The notes beneath the pieces were generated by a model. It had not been told where the DNA came from, made no database searches, and saw nothing but the letters and a program-made list of their open reading frames with translations. Made by a program: the position numbers and the translations under genes. From positions 62,001-126,000 of the forward strand of contig NZ_JADEWO010000013.1 in assembly GCF_015207605.1 (NCBI RefSeq): a DNA stretch of 64,000 bases, written 5' to 3'. Positions 31,960-41,999 of this stretch are shown piece by piece; within the stretch, counting starts at the first letter, position 1; every line of letters starts with the position of its first letter. The stretch is from Oculatella sp. LEGE 06141 (GTDB taxonomy: Bacteria > Cyanobacteriota > Cyanobacteriia > Elainellales > Elainellaceae).

Positions 31960-34125
31960 TCAGGCCATGCCTGCGGCTTGCAGCGCCATCTCCATCAGAA
32001 TTTTTTGGGCACTTTGTTCTGCGCCCTTGGCACTGGGACGACGCTGGACATAATGACCATCGGACTGTAAATCCCAGGCTTGACGGTTATCTGCCAGCAT
32101 AACGCCCAAAATCTCCTGAAGATCTTTAGCAATGTCTGGATCTTCAATCGGCGTGATGGCTTCTACGCGGCGATCGAGGTTGCGGGGCATCCAGTCGGCA
32201 CTGCCAATGTACACTTCCTCCTGTCCGTTGTTGTGGAAGTAGAAAACGCGGGAGTGTTCCAGGAAGCGACCTACAATACTCACTACCCGAATGTTTTCAC
32301 TCACTCCTTTTACGCCGGGACGCAAACAGCAGATACCACGAATAATCAGGTCAATTTGCACCCCTGCTTGCGACGCTTTGTAGAGTGTGGTGATCACTTC
32401 TGGGTCAACCAGCGCGTTCATTTTGGCTACAATTCGACCATGTGCCCCATTGCGGCAATGCTCGATTTCGCGTCGAATTAAAGCCAACATGCGATCGCGC
32501 AGATTCACCGGAGCCACCAGCAGCTTGCGATAGGATTGTTGCCGCGAGTATCCGGTCAAATAGTTGAACAGGTCGGTTAGATCGGCTCCCAAGTCTTCTC
32601 GACAACTGAGCAGACCTAAATCAGTGTAGATTCGCGCCGTTTTGGGGTTGTAGTTTCCGGTGCCAATGTGAACATAGCGGCGGATGCAGTCTTCCTCTCG
32701 GCGCACTACCAACACCACCTTGGTGTGGGTTTTCAGCCCAACCAGGCCATACACCACATGTACGCCCGATTTTTCTAGCTTGCGTGCCCAATTGATGTTG
32801 TTTTCCTCATCAAATCGGGCTTTTAGCTCTACCAGAACCGCTACTTGCTTGCCGTTTTCGGCTGCTGCAATCAGCGCATTCACGATCGGCGAGTCGCCAG
32901 AGGTGCGGTAAAGCGTCATCTTGATGGCCAGCACCTCCGGATCTTGCGCCGCATGGGTGATAAACCGCTGCACCGTTGCCGGGAACGAGTAGTAGGGATG
33001 GTGTACCATCAGATCTCGCCGACGAATCACCGAAAAGAAATCTTCTTTGTCGTCAATTTCCAGCGAAGCGCTGTCTTCCGGTTTATCGGTCACGCGCCGC
33101 AAGCGGGGATGAACCACCGGAGTCCACGCCTCATCCTTCAGTTGGGGCAGCGGCAAATCCATGAATGACATCAGATCGCTCAGGCTCAACAGCCCATCAA
33201 TGTCATACACATCGCTGTCGCCCAGCTCCATTTCCTGCATCAGCGTTGCTCGCAGATGGTCGGGAATGGCAGTATGAATTTCCATCCGCACCACAGAGCC
33301 ACCCATCCGGCGTTTGCGTAGCTCTTGCTCGATCGCCAACATCAGGTCATCTGCTTCGTCTTCTTCCACCTCCAGGTCGGCATTGCGGGTAATGCGAAAC
33401 GGATGGTATTCCTGGATATCCATGCCAGGAAACAAAAACTCTAAATTGTGGGCGATCACTTGCTCCAGGGGAATTCCAGTCCAGGCCGATGGACGGTCTT
33501 TATGCTGTAACCGCAATTCTGGAGGCAAGGGCACGAAACGAGGCAAGACGTTGGGCACTTTCACCCTGGCAAAGTGTTCTTCCTGCGTTTCTGAGTCTTT
33601 AACGACCACTGCTAAATTCAGGCTGCGGTTGGAAATATAAGGAAAAGGATGGCCGGGGTCTACTGCCAGCGGGGTTAGCACTGGAAAGATCTGGTCTTCA
33701 AAGTAGTGCTGGATGTAGAGCCGTTGCTCCTGGTTTAGATCCATGTAGTCCAGCAGATAAATCCCTTTGCTTGCCATTTGAGGCCGTAGAGCCTGCTCAA
33801 AGTGGCGATGCTGCTCTTTAACCACGGGGCGCAAGTGGGCACTAATATCATTCAACTGGTCTTGAGGACTACGGCCATCGGGCGTGAGCCGATTCACCCC
33901 CGCCTCGACCTGTTGCCTTAAAGCTGCAACTCGCACCATGAAGTATTCGTCTAAGTTGGCGCTAAAAATAGCCATAAACTTGAGACGCTCCAGCAATGGC
34001 GTGCGCGTATCCAGCGCTTCCTGCAAGACTCGGTTGTTAAACTCTAGCCAGCTCAGCTCGCGGTTAAAGAAATAGTTCGGATCTTTGAGATCAACTTTAG
34101 ATACGGCTTTATTAACTTTAGGCAT
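31960..34125 (-). CDS. ppk1: Polyphosphate kinase 1
   Basis: 721 aa. It polymerises the gamma-phosphate of ATP into polyphosphate. The family start YFFNRELSWLEFNNRVL is at residue ~18; DPGHPFPYISNRSLNLAV, IALKMTLYRT-type (here LAIKMTLYRTSGDSPI) and YVHIGTGNYNPKTARIYTDLGLLS carry the catalytic His region; SADWMPRNLDRR closes the second phospholipase D-like domain. Complete and of usual size. Likely linked to phosphate storage; no pho-box searched. Confidence 0.98.
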   Translation of the reverse strand: MPKVNKAVSKVDLKDPNYFFNRELSWLEFNNRVLQEALDTRTPLLERLKFMAIFSANLDEYFMVRVAALRQQVEAGVNRLTPDGRSPQDQLNDISAHLRPVVKEQHRHFEQALRPQMASKGIYLLDYMDLNQEQRLYIQHYFEDQIFPVLTPLAVDPGHPFPYISNRSLNLAVVVKDSETQEEHFARVKVPNVLPRFVPLPPELRLQHKDRPSAWTGIPLEQVIAHNLEFLFPGMDIQEYHPFRITRNADLEVEEDEADDLMLAIEQELRKRRMGGSVVRMEIHTAIPDHLRATLMQEMELGDSDVYDIDGLLSLSDLMSFMDLPLPQLKDEAWTPVVHPRLRRVTDKPEDSASLEIDDKEDFFSVIRRRDLMVHHPYYSFPATVQRFITHAAQDPEVLAIKMTLYRTSGDSPIVNALIAAAENGKQVAVLVELKARFDEENNINWARKLEKSGVHVVYGLVGLKTHTKVVLVVRREEDCIRRYVHIGTGNYNPKTARIYTDLGLLSCREDLGADLTDLFNYLTGYSRQQSYRKLLVAPVNLRDRMLALIRREIEHCRNGAHGRIVAKMNALVDPEVITTLYKASQAGVQIDLIIRGICCLRPGVKGVSENIRVVSIVGRFLEHSRVFYFHNNGQEEVYIGSADWMPRNLDRRVEAITPIEDPDIAKDLQEILGVMLADNRQAWDLQSDGHYVQRRPSAKGAEQSAQKILMEMALQAAGMA

Positions 34126-34257
34126 ACGTTTGAGTCAATCTGGACTCATCTATTTCAGTGGATGCTTGAGTTTGACACGGTTCATGGTAGTTGACTTGGC
34201 TGCAACCGTACTCTTTCTGGCGAAGGAAGCGTTCTGGAAGATGAAGGAACCGATCGC

Positions 34258-34464
34258 CTAAAATGCCTGATCTTCAATGCCCACCCACCACTCGCCTAGA
34301 TTCATCAAGTCCTGATGAATATCAGCAAGCTGCCGCGCATACTCATCTGGCGGTAACGTCTCCTGCCGCTCTTTTAGCTTTTGAAGGCGAAGTTGCGCCA
34401 ACAGCCACGGTTTAGAAATTCCGTTTGTTTCTTCTAGATATTGGGCAAGTTCCTGGCTATCCAT
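34258..34464 (-). CDS. Small conserved-looking protein of unknown function
   Basis: 68 aa from ATG 34464 (MDSQELAQYLEETNGISKPWLLAQL). Amphipathic, helical, with a Leu/Lys/Glu-rich middle (RLQKLKERQETLPPDEYARQLADIHQDLMNLGEWW). No family identified. It lies head to head with secD, so shared promoter space of about 170 bp. Confidence 0.6.
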   Translation of the reverse strand: MDSQELAQYLEETNGISKPWLLAQLRLQKLKERQETLPPDEYARQLADIHQDLMNLGEWWVGIEDQAF

Positions 34465-34637
34465 GCAGCAGCGCACAACCTTACTGACTCTATAGATTTA
34501 GATTAACGTATTGTTGGACGCTGAATTGTCTTGCATATGACATTGATTTATCGCCTGGATTGTTTACTTGCCTATCTGTTTGGCTCATAGACTACCAAAA
34601 TGTCGTTATCATAGCGTTTGTTACAGCGGCTATAGAC

Positions 34638-36047
34638 ATGGGCAGACAACGGACATTATTGGCGTTTATTTTGATGTTGACGATCGCCGCCATCGTCGTC
34701 ATGGTCAATATTCCAACCCGCTTAGGGCTGGATTTGCAGGGCGGCGCACAACTGACGCTTCAAATTCAAACCACACCAGAGGTTCCGGAAATTACGCCGG
34801 AAAAACTGGAAGGCGTGCGACGGGTGGTGGAAAACCGGGTGAATGCGCTGGGGGTATCGGAAGCGGTGGTGCAAACGGCTGGGGAAGACCAGTTAATTGT
34901 GCAGTTGCCGGGAGTGAGCGATCCGGCGCAGGCCGAGCGGGTTTTGGGCGGCACCGCACAGCTCGACTTTCGCGAGCAGCGGCAAGGCAGTGAAGCGCAG
35001 TTGGCGGCGGAGTACCAGGTGCGGCAAGACCTGCTGTTGCAACAGCAGCAGTTACGAGAAAGCGGTGACGAGGAGGCGATCGCCCAAAACCAGGCGGCAC
35101 TCGACCGTAGTAACGATGCGATCGCCGGACTGTTTGATCAAACTGGGTTAATGGGCGATCGGCTGCGAACGGCCTATGCTCAACCGCTGGGGAATGCCTG
35201 GCAGGTCATTCTGGAATTTGACAGTCAGGGTGCGGATGCCTTTGCTGAACTGACCAAAAGCGTGGCTGGAACCGGGCGCAGCTTGGGGATTTTTCTGGAC
35301 GACCAGTTGCTGAGTGCCCCACGAGTCGATGTTGAATATGCCGAAACGGGTATCAGCGGCGGCACCGCCAGTATTACAGGCGGTTTTACAACTCAGGAAG
35401 CGAGTGATTTAGCGGTGCAACTGCGAGGCGGTGCCCTGCCGGTTCCAGTGGAAGTAGTGGAAAACCGCACGGTAGGTGCCACCTTAGGGCAAGACAGCAT
35501 TCAGCGCAGTATCTATGCAGGCGTTGCCGGATTGATTCTGGTACTGATTTTTATGGTGGTGTATTATCGCCTGCCGGGACTGATTGCTGACCTGGCGTTG
35601 ATCATTTACGCTATTCTGACGCTGGCGGTCTTTACCCTGCTGGGTGTGACGCTAACGCTGCCCGGAATTGCCGGGTTTATCCTCAGTATTGGGATGGCGG
35701 TTGACGCGAACGTGCTAATTTTTGAACGCACTCGGGAAGAGCTGCGAGCGGGTAAAACACTCTATCGGTCGGTCGAATCTGGATTCTATCGCGCCTTTTC
35801 CAGTATTTTGGACAGTAACGTCACGACGTTAATCGCCTGTGGCGCGTTGTTCTGGCTAGGAGCTGGCCTGGTGAAGGGATTTGCCTTGACGCTGGCGCTG
35901 GGTGTGGCCGTTAGCATGTTCACGGCATTGACCTGTAGCCGTACCCTGTTGCTGGTGGCGCTCAGCATTCCTAACCTGCGAAAACCGTCGTGGTTTTGTC
36001 CTAACTTGTCTCCCGTCTCTAAATCCCAACCAGAGGCAACCCCATGA
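34638..36047 (+). CDS. secD: Protein translocase subunit SecD
   Basis: 469 aa from ATG 34638 ([14 protein letters not shown]); a longer in-frame reading exists, but this start gives the usual N-terminal membrane helix. D1 box [16 protein letters not shown]4 region [29 protein letters not shown], six membrane helices with the large P1 head between helices 1 and 2 (about residues 40-270). With SecF it uses the proton gradient to pull preproteins out of the SecYEG channel. Stop overlaps secF by 4 bp. Confidence 0.97.
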   Translation: MGRQRTLLAFILMLTIAAIVVMVNIPTRLGLDLQGGAQLTLQIQTTPEVPEITPEKLEGVRRVVENRVNALGVSEAVVQTAGEDQLIVQLPGVSDPAQAERVLGGTAQLDFREQRQGSEAQLAAEYQVRQDLLLQQQQLRESGDEEAIAQNQAALDRSNDAIAGLFDQTGLMGDRLRTAYAQPLGNAWQVILEFDSQGADAFAELTKSVAGTGRSLGIFLDDQLLSAPRVDVEYAETGISGGTASITGGFTTQEASDLAVQLRGGALPVPVEVVENRTVGATLGQDSIQRSIYAGVAGLILVLIFMVVYYRLPGLIADLALIIYAILTLAVFTLLGVTLTLPGIAGFILSIGMAVDANVLIFERTREELRAGKTLYRSVESGFYRAFSSILDSNVTTLIACGALFWLGAGLVKGFALTLALGVAVSMFTALTCSRTLLLVALSIPNLRKPSWFCPNLSPVSKSQPEATP

Positions 36048-37024
36048 AATTGCACATCATTAAACAGCGATCGCTCTGGTGGACGTTGTCGTCTGTTGTG
36101 ATCCTGGCTGGCATTGCTGCCATGCTGGTGTCGTGGCAGCAGCTTGGCACACCGTTGCGTCCCAGTCTTGACTTTGTCGGCGGCACCCGCTTACAGCTCG
36201 AACTGGACTGCACCGTTCCCAACAACTGCGATCAGCCTATTGATCCGGCGGTGGTGCGGCAGGTGACAACCGATGAAGGGTTGGGCAACAGCAGCATTCA
36301 GGTGGTAGGCCAAGAGCAGCAGGCCGTGTCGATTCGAACGTCAACGCTGGATGTTGACCAGCGAGATAGCCTGGTATCGGCCTTGAGCGAGCAAGTGGGT
36401 GCGTTCGACCCCAACTCAACGCAAATTGATACCGTTGGCCCAACGATTGGGCAGCAGTTGTTGACATCGGGTCTGTTAGCCTTAATTGTCTCTTTTGCTG
36501 GAATTGCAGCTTATCTGAGTCTGCGGTTTCAGCTAGACTATGCCATCTTTGCGATCGTTGCCCTGTTGCATGATGTGTTCGTCACAGTGGGAGTGTTTGC
36601 TGCCCTGGGATTGTTTCTAGGGATTGAGGTAGACAGCTTGTTTATCGTGGCACTGCTGACGATTGTGGGGTTCTCGGTTAACGATACTGTTGTTATTTAT
36701 GACCGGGTGCGGGAAACGATTAAGAATAACCCCGATCGCCATATCAATGATGTTGTAGATGATGCGGTCAACCAGACGTTGGCGCGATCGATCAACACGA
36801 CCCTCACTACCCTGTTGACGCTAACGGCTATCTTCCTCTTTGGGGGCGAAACCCTAAAATACTTTGCGCTGGCGTTGATTATTGGATTTGCGATGGGTGC
36901 CTATTCCAGTATTTTTATTGCCAGCACCCTGTTGGCGTGGTGGCGAGAAAACTTTGGTAAAGCGGTTGCAGTTCCGGCACGGGAACCCGAACTAGGCGAC
37001 CCGGCAAGCTCCGAGGATATATAG
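36044..37024 (+). CDS. secF: Protein translocase subunit SecF
   Basis: 326 aa. [16 protein letters not shown] (residue ~45) and [21 protein letters not shown] (residue ~207) are SecF signatures; six membrane helices. Translationally coupled to secD by an ATGA overlap, which secures a 1:1 complex. In the periplasmic loop two Cys lie in [10 protein letters not shown], as in some cyanobacterial SecF. Confidence 0.97.
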   Translation: MKLHIIKQRSLWWTLSSVVILAGIAAMLVSWQQLGTPLRPSLDFVGGTRLQLELDCTVPNNCDQPIDPAVVRQVTTDEGLGNSSIQVVGQEQQAVSIRTSTLDVDQRDSLVSALSEQVGAFDPNSTQIDTVGPTIGQQLLTSGLLALIVSFAGIAAYLSLRFQLDYAIFAIVALLHDVFVTVGVFAALGLFLGIEVDSLFIVALLTIVGFSVNDTVVIYDRVRETIKNNPDRHINDVVDDAVNQTLARSINTTLTTLLTLTAIFLFGGETLKYFALALIIGFAMGAYSSIFIASTLLAWWRENFGKAVAVPAREPELGDPASSEDI

Positions 37025-37157
37025 CCTCAGAAAGGATTGATAAGAAGAGAGTAGGGAACGCTGAACAGAGGGTTGCTGGTGCCGTTTAGTCTTTGTTGGG
37101 CGGCGGCCCCTGCTCATGCAGATTGGTGACAACTCAGTGCTGGAACGCTTGATAAAC

Positions 37158-37607
37158 ATGAAAGAACTCGACCTTAAACAGACGATTGGTTTGCTCAATG
37201 CCATCATGGAATTTGAGTTAGCAGGGGTGGTGCGCTATACCCACTATTCACTGATGGTGACTGGCCCCAACCGCATTCCGATTGTTGATTTTCTCAAAGC
37301 CCAGGCGAGTGAGTCGTTGCTGCACGCGCAGCAGGTTGGCGAAATTATCACGGGGCTAGATGATGGCCATCCGAGCTTGAAAATTGCCCCAATTGAGGAA
37401 AGCTACCGTCACTCGATTCGAGATATTTTGGCCGAGAGTTTGACGCACGAAAAGAAGGCGCTCGATCTCTATAAATCTCTGCTGGATGTGGTTAAGGATG
37501 CCAGCGTTTACCTGGAAGAATTTACCCGCACGATGATTAGCAACGAAGAAATGCATACGCTGGAGTTGCGGAAGATGTTGAGAGACTTCAGCGTGGCTGA
37601 TGTTTAA
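37158..37607 (+). CDS. Bacterioferritin-like iron storage protein
   Basis: 149 aa from ATG 37158 (MKELDLKQTIGLLN); an in-frame ATG at 37116 is possible. Four-helix ferritin fold with metal ligands in MEFELAGVVRYTHY, SESLLHAQQVGE, LTHEKKALDLY and ISNEEMHTLELRKML. It oxidises and stores iron. The iron permease gene starts 14 bp after the stop, so storage and uptake are co-expressed. It could equally be annotated Bfr or generic ferritin; heme ligand not assigned. Confidence 0.85.
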   Translation: MKELDLKQTIGLLNAIMEFELAGVVRYTHYSLMVTGPNRIPIVDFLKAQASESLLHAQQVGEIITGLDDGHPSLKIAPIEESYRHSIRDILAESLTHEKKALDLYKSLLDVVKDASVYLEEFTRTMISNEEMHTLELRKMLRDFSVADV

Positions 37608-37621
37608 TTACGAGAACGCGA

Positions 37622-38575
37622 ATGGATCTTAGTGCTGCTCTGCCAACGTTTGTGGTCACGTTACGAGAAGGCGTGGAAGCGGCTCTCGTGGTTGGAATTG
37701 TGTTGGCATACTTAAAAAAAGCCGGACAGAGCCACCTCAATTCCTGGGTGTATGCGGGGGTGGGGGTAGGGCTTGCTGCCAGCGTGATGGTGGGAGCTTT
37801 ATTTGTTGGGTTAATGCGGGTTCTAGACGTTGCCAATCCTGAGTATGCTCCAGTGGTAAAACCCCTGCTGGAAGGCGTATTTGGTGTGGCGGCGATCGCT
37901 CTCCTCAGTTGGATGTTGATCTGGATGACGCAGCAGGCTCGCTCCATGAAAGCGGAGGTGGAAGGGGCGATTACAGCGGCGTTGCAACAGGCTGGTCATG
38001 CCGGATGGGGGGTATTTGGCTTAATTACGATCGCCGTTCTGCGCGAAGGATTCGAGACGGTTCTGTTTATTGCCGCCAAATTTCAGCAGGGGTGGATTCC
38101 TGCCCTGGGAGCAGTAGCCGGGCTAATTGGAGCCGTCATCATTGGCTTTTTGCTGTTTCAACTGGGGATTAAAATTAACCTGCGGCTGTTTTTCCAGGGC
38201 ATGGGCGTACTGTTGCTGCTGATTGTGTCTGGCCTGGTCGTTTCAGCGTTGCGCCACTTTGATGCGGCGGTTGCGGCGTTGGCGGTCGTTAATCCTGAAT
38301 TTGCCTTTCTGTGTTCTGCGTCTAGCCCGTCTTGCATCTTAGGAGCGCAGGTATGGGATGCCAGCCATGTATTGCCCGATCGCCAGTTTCCAGGGATTTT
38401 GTTGAAGGCGTTTTTTGGCTACACGCAACGGCTTTATTGGGTGCAGGCGATCGCCTATCTCATCTTTTTAACCACGGTTGGCGGCCTCTATCTTCAGAGC
38501 ATCACTGGTTGGAAAGCGGGACAGCTCAATCGCAATGCGTCTGCATCTGGCGCAGTCCGTTCTCAGCAAGATTGA
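37622..38575 (+). CDS. FTR1 family high-affinity iron permease
   Basis: 317 aa. Two copies of the REGxE iron-binding motif: LREGVEAALVV (residue ~18) and LREGFETVLFI (residue ~140), each within a membrane helix; about seven helices. Imports iron across the cytoplasmic membrane. A Cys-bearing loop (FLCSASSPSCILGAQVW) is predicted between the last helices. Immediate partner of the ferritin-like gene. Confidence 0.93.
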   Translation: MDLSAALPTFVVTLREGVEAALVVGIVLAYLKKAGQSHLNSWVYAGVGVGLAASVMVGALFVGLMRVLDVANPEYAPVVKPLLEGVFGVAAIALLSWMLIWMTQQARSMKAEVEGAITAALQQAGHAGWGVFGLITIAVLREGFETVLFIAAKFQQGWIPALGAVAGLIGAVIIGFLLFQLGIKINLRLFFQGMGVLLLLIVSGLVVSALRHFDAAVAALAVVNPEFAFLCSASSPSCILGAQVWDASHVLPDRQFPGILLKAFFGYTQRLYWVQAIAYLIFLTTVGGLYLQSITGWKAGQLNRNASASGAVRSQQD

Positions 38576-38635
38576 TTGCAGGCGTTGTCATCACGGCTGA
38601 CGTTTGGTCTGTGCCGCTTAACGTACCTGTCTGAC

Positions 38636-39331
38636 TCATTGAGCCTGACTTACTGAACTAGTTCGCTCGATCGCGTCGCAGCATTCTAGCACGGCGGCAC
38701 GTTTCTGCATTGCCGCTACCAGCGCTTCATAGGCCGACCAATGACTTTGGATCAGCGTTTTAGCTTGAAATGCCGACCAGTTTAGCTTCTGGAGTCCTTC
38801 TGCCTCTGGTCGGTGCAATTGCGCCCAGAGAATGCCAAATTTTTCGCGATCGTCTGCCCCACCTTCCGACTTGCCGTAAATCAGCGTTTCGGCGGCAATG
38901 CCAGCCATCCACACCTTGCAGTAGCGATCGACTAACTGCGCCGAAATAGCCCCTTGTTCTACCTGGGCATCCAACTCCTGGCAGTCAAAGCTCACCCCAC
39001 CCCGTCCGGTTTGTCCTTGTTGAAAGGCTTCCCATGCGGTTAACGTGTAGCCCGTGATTGGAATACCCAGCAGATGCGCCACCAAAAAATGCCCTGCCTC
39101 GTGACGCACCACGCGATCGCGGTGCTCTGCTGAAAAGCTGGCAAACCAGTCGAGCAGCAAGGTACTCCCTCGCCCTTGAAAGCTGAAGTTGTCCAGCGTT
39201 GCGACACCCAAGAGGCTAAAGATACCCAGAGCCGGAATCACAGGCGAAATATTCAGCACGGGGCCGAGCAAGCTCATCATCACCACCGTAAAGATCGTGA
39301 TGGCAGTTAAATTGAGTCCTGTTTGGCTCAC
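38636..39331 (-). CDS. FtsH-like M41 peptidase domain protein without AAA ATPase domain
   Basis: 231 aa. Two N-terminal membrane helices (about residues 8-47), then a peptidase M41 domain with the zinc motif HEAGH (residues 77-81), and a later acidic cluster EGGADDREKFGIL where the third zinc ligand should be. GIPITGYTLTAW and GIAAETLIYGKSEGG match the FtsH protease fold. The AAA+ module that feeds substrates to FtsH is missing and there is no room for it. Stand-alone forms occur in cyanobacteria and plastids. A regulatory or ATP-independent membrane protease is likely. Only 6 bp from the next gene on the same strand. Confidence 0.8.
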   Translation of the reverse strand: MSQTGLNLTAITIFTVVMMSLLGPVLNISPVIPALGIFSLLGVATLDNFSFQGRGSTLLLDWFASFSAEHRDRVVRHEAGHFLVAHLLGIPITGYTLTAWEAFQQGQTGRGGVSFDCQELDAQVEQGAISAQLVDRYCKVWMAGIAAETLIYGKSEGGADDREKFGILWAQLHRPEAEGLQKLNWSAFQAKTLIQSHWSAYEALVAAMQKRAAVLECCDAIERTSSVSQAQ

Positions 39332-39337
39332 GGTGCT

Positions 39338-40147
39338 TTACTCCTGATTACTTCCGGCCAGTTGTCGTGCTTTAAAGAAAGTTTCTAAGCTGTGGCGATC
39401 GCCCACAAAGCGCCAATGCCACGGTTCATAACTAATCCCTTCGGCATTATCGCGTGGAAACGATAGCTCAAAGTTAAACCGGGCGGCATTTTGCTGCATC
39501 CAGCGGAACGCTTCGGTGCCCTCAAAACTAATCTCCAGGTCGGTTTCCGATTGTTCGCCATCAACAATATCAACGGCGTAACCCGTGTGGTGTTCGCTAT
39601 AACCCGGAGGAGCGCTCACTTCAGCTCGCTCTGTCGGACTTTCGCCCTGCTGAGCCTTGATGCCAAAGAACACTTGCTCCTGGTCGGCGATCGACCGGAA
39701 CCCGGAGATCGGCACAATCACCACGCCATCGGCTCTGGCGGCCTCTAGTAAATCTAAAAACTGAGCAGCGGCAATGGGTCGCAGCTTGATGCTGTTGTCG
39801 GCCACCACCGATTGCAGGTCATCTGCCGGAGCTTCTTCGTAGGGCAGATGTCCGAGTAACGAATCGGGCACGTTGAGCTGTTGGGTAATTAACGCCGATT
39901 GCAGCCCTGTCTGTGCTGCTGCACCGTTGGCAGCCTGCGCCGTTGTGCCGACTTGCGCCGACTGCCAGCTCACGACCATACCCAGGATGAGGGCGATCGC
40001 TACACCAATTAGCCCCCAACCCCAAAAAGGCAGTTTGAACCGAGGTCGAGGGCTGGCAACTGCTGTTTCTCGCAGTGCTTCGGGAATGTCATCGGTCGGG
40101 GGAGTGGAAAACTCGGGTGGTTTTCCGGGCAGACCAGTATTATTCAC
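39338..40147 (-). CDS. VanY-like D-alanyl-D-alanine carboxypeptidase (peptidase M15B)
   Basis: 269 aa. One membrane anchor (WGWGLIGVAIALILGMVVSW, residues ~42-61) after a Pro-rich cytoplasmic start; the catalytic domain is periplasmic. ISGFRSIADQ, SEHHTGYAVDIVDG and YEPWHWRFVG carry the zinc ligands (His, Asp, His) and the general-base region of the family. Acts on peptidoglycan stem peptides. Operon with the M41 protein, suggesting envelope quality control. Confidence 0.9.
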   Translation of the reverse strand: MNNTGLPGKPPEFSTPPTDDIPEALRETAVASPRPRFKLPFWGWGLIGVAIALILGMVVSWQSAQVGTTAQAANGAAAQTGLQSALITQQLNVPDSLLGHLPYEEAPADDLQSVVADNSIKLRPIAAAQFLDLLEAARADGVVIVPISGFRSIADQEQVFFGIKAQQGESPTERAEVSAPPGYSEHHTGYAVDIVDGEQSETDLEISFEGTEAFRWMQQNAARFNFELSFPRDNAEGISYEPWHWRFVGDRHSLETFFKARQLAGSNQE

Positions 40148-40250
40148 AAAACAAGCCCCACACTACAACAGTTACACAAGTCAGTCCTTAGTTGATTGTA
40201 GACTGGGGCAGTGCCTTACCAGCGCAATTGCATCTGTCGATCGCAGAACC

Positions 40251-41258
40251 ATGTCTGGCCTGGAGACGAATTTACTCAAACTTTATGCACCGCTAATGGC
40301 ATGGGTAGGGCTAGGAATAGTCCTGGGACGCAAGCTGCCAACGGTCGTTCCATTTCAACTGGGTCAATTTTTGTTTTGGATCGGGGTTCCCGTTAGCATT
40401 GTCGTTTTTTTGCGGCAAGCTGACCTTTCCGCCTCGATCTGGATTGCGCCAATAGTGGCCTGGATCGCGATCGCCCTTGGTGCTGGGTTTGCCTGGGCAT
40501 GGATTCAGGGTCAAGCGTATCTGGCTCGTCTAGCGGCACGCTATCTGGAGGCTCCGGTGGGGTTGTCCTGGTGGCAACGGCGGCTGGCAACATCTGCCCA
40601 ACCGATTCCACAACGTCCCTCTCAGGGCAGCTTTTTGCTGTCTGCCATGATTGGCAACACGGGCTATCTTGGTTATCCGGTCATTTTGGCACTAGTGGGG
40701 CCACAGTATTTTGGTTGGGCTATTTTTTATGACACGATCGGCAGCACCCTGGGCGCATATGGACTGGGCGTACTGCTGGCCGCTCGCTTTGGCATGGCAA
40801 CCCAAAACCCCTGGAGACTAATTGCCGCGACGCTGAAGAATCCGGCCTTGTGGAGTTTTGGATTTGGGTTGGGGTTTCGCCGTATTCCGTTCAGTGAACC
40901 TGTAGAGGGGAGTTTGCGAGGAGCCGCATGGGGTGTCATTGCCCTGTCGCTGCTGCTGATTGGAATGCGGTTAAGCCAGCTTCGCTCGTGGCGCAGTATG
41001 AAACGGGCGATCGTCAGCCTGTCAATCAAAATGCTGATCGTGCCGCTCTTAGTTGGTTTGGGGCTAACCTGGGTGGGGTTTACAGGGCCACCCCAATTAG
41101 TGATTGTGCTGCAAGTTGCGATGCCGCCCGCCTTTGCCACCCTGGTGATTGCCGAAGCCTACAACCTGGATCGGGAACTGGCGGTTACCGCTCTGGCGGT
41201 TGGTTCGATGGGGTTGCTGGTAATGTTGCCCATCTGGCTCTGGCTGTTCGCGGCTTAA
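40251..41258 (+). CDS. AEC family transporter (auxin efflux carrier-like)
   Basis: 335 aa from ATG 40251 (MSGLETNLLKLYAPLMAW); longer in-frame reading rejected because it runs through the divergent gene. About ten membrane helices. The family's crossover regions SAMIGNTGYLGYPVILA and VAMPPAFATLVIAEAYNLD are visible. Members export organic anions; substrate unknown. Its last 4 bp overlap the end of the convergent gene. Confidence 0.9.
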   Translation: MSGLETNLLKLYAPLMAWVGLGIVLGRKLPTVVPFQLGQFLFWIGVPVSIVVFLRQADLSASIWIAPIVAWIAIALGAGFAWAWIQGQAYLARLAARYLEAPVGLSWWQRRLATSAQPIPQRPSQGSFLLSAMIGNTGYLGYPVILALVGPQYFGWAIFYDTIGSTLGAYGLGVLLAARFGMATQNPWRLIAATLKNPALWSFGFGLGFRRIPFSEPVEGSLRGAAWGVIALSLLLIGMRLSQLRSWRSMKRAIVSLSIKMLIVPLLVGLGLTWVGFTGPPQLVIVLQVAMPPAFATLVIAEAYNLDRELAVTALAVGSMGLLVMLPIWLWLFAA

Positions 41259-41794
41259 CCAACCCAGCTCACGTCTTCATCCGGTGGCTGAACGGATGGA
41301 AGCGGCTTGGCGATCGGGGGACGGCGATCGATGGGTGTATTGGGCTGGGAAGCGGCTGTCCCGGAAAAGCGTGGCGTTGATTGAGATGTTGATTGAGGAG
41401 TAGCCGAACGTGCGGCGGGTCTAATGCGAGTTAAGCCGTTAATCAGCTCTGGATCGTTTAAGTCGGCCTGAGTCAGGCGGCGTGGCTGAGAAGGTGTCGT
41501 CTGCACAGCTTGCCGAGCGGATTGGGATAAATCGGGGGTGGGGGGTTGGCTATATGCCTTGCGTTCTGGAATGACCACCTGACTCATGACCCATTCCACG
41601 GTTTGCTCTTTTAGCCAACCTCTGGCGACCAATATTTCCCCCAGCCGCAACCCGGTTGCCTGCTGGTCTCGCAGGGCTACGTGAATTTGGTCTGAGGTCA
41701 CCAGTCCGGCGTCCATCAGGTAGCCGCCCAACCGTTTGGGAGTGGGTGCTGGTTGCGGGGCGTGGGTTGAGGTGCGATCGCTCCTATTTAGCAT
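41255..41794 (-). CDS. MshEN-like (GspE N-terminal) domain protein
   Basis: 179 aa. Residues ~20-75 (KRLGGYLMDAGLVTSDQIHVALRD, GLRLGEILVARGWLKEQTVEWVM) form the nucleotide/c-di-GMP-binding type MshEN fold usually found at the start of GspE/PilB ATPases. The remaining ~100 residues are disordered, rich in Ser, Pro and Gln. No ATPase domain follows, so it may be a free regulatory c-di-GMP sensor. c-di-GMP binding is inferred from the family and not seen. Confidence 0.7.
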   Translation of the reverse strand: MLNRSDRTSTHAPQPAPTPKRLGGYLMDAGLVTSDQIHVALRDQQATGLRLGEILVARGWLKEQTVEWVMSQVVIPERKAYSQPPTPDLSQSARQAVQTTPSQPRRLTQADLNDPELINGLTRIRPAARSATPQSTSQSTPRFSGTAASQPNTPIDRRPPIAKPLPSVQPPDEDVSWVG

Positions 41795-41999
41795 GATTCC
41801 TCCAAATGGGCTGCTGGCTCAGCGTATTCCCCATAGTATAACAGCACACCTACGTAAGCTTCATGAAAAAGTTTACTGCTGTCCTGTAAGTACTGCGTAC
41901 ATTCACGGGGAGGCCAACCAGAAAAGCCCTATAGAGCAAAGCGTCCAGAACCATCACCCTTGTAAAGCGGTTGCAACGGTTTAGACCCAGGCTTTCGCT

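Noticed and set aside
39873-40250. N-terminal extension of the AEC transporter frame
   Set aside because: Lies antisense to the VanY-like gene and lacks family similarity; ATG 40251 gives the proper first helix.
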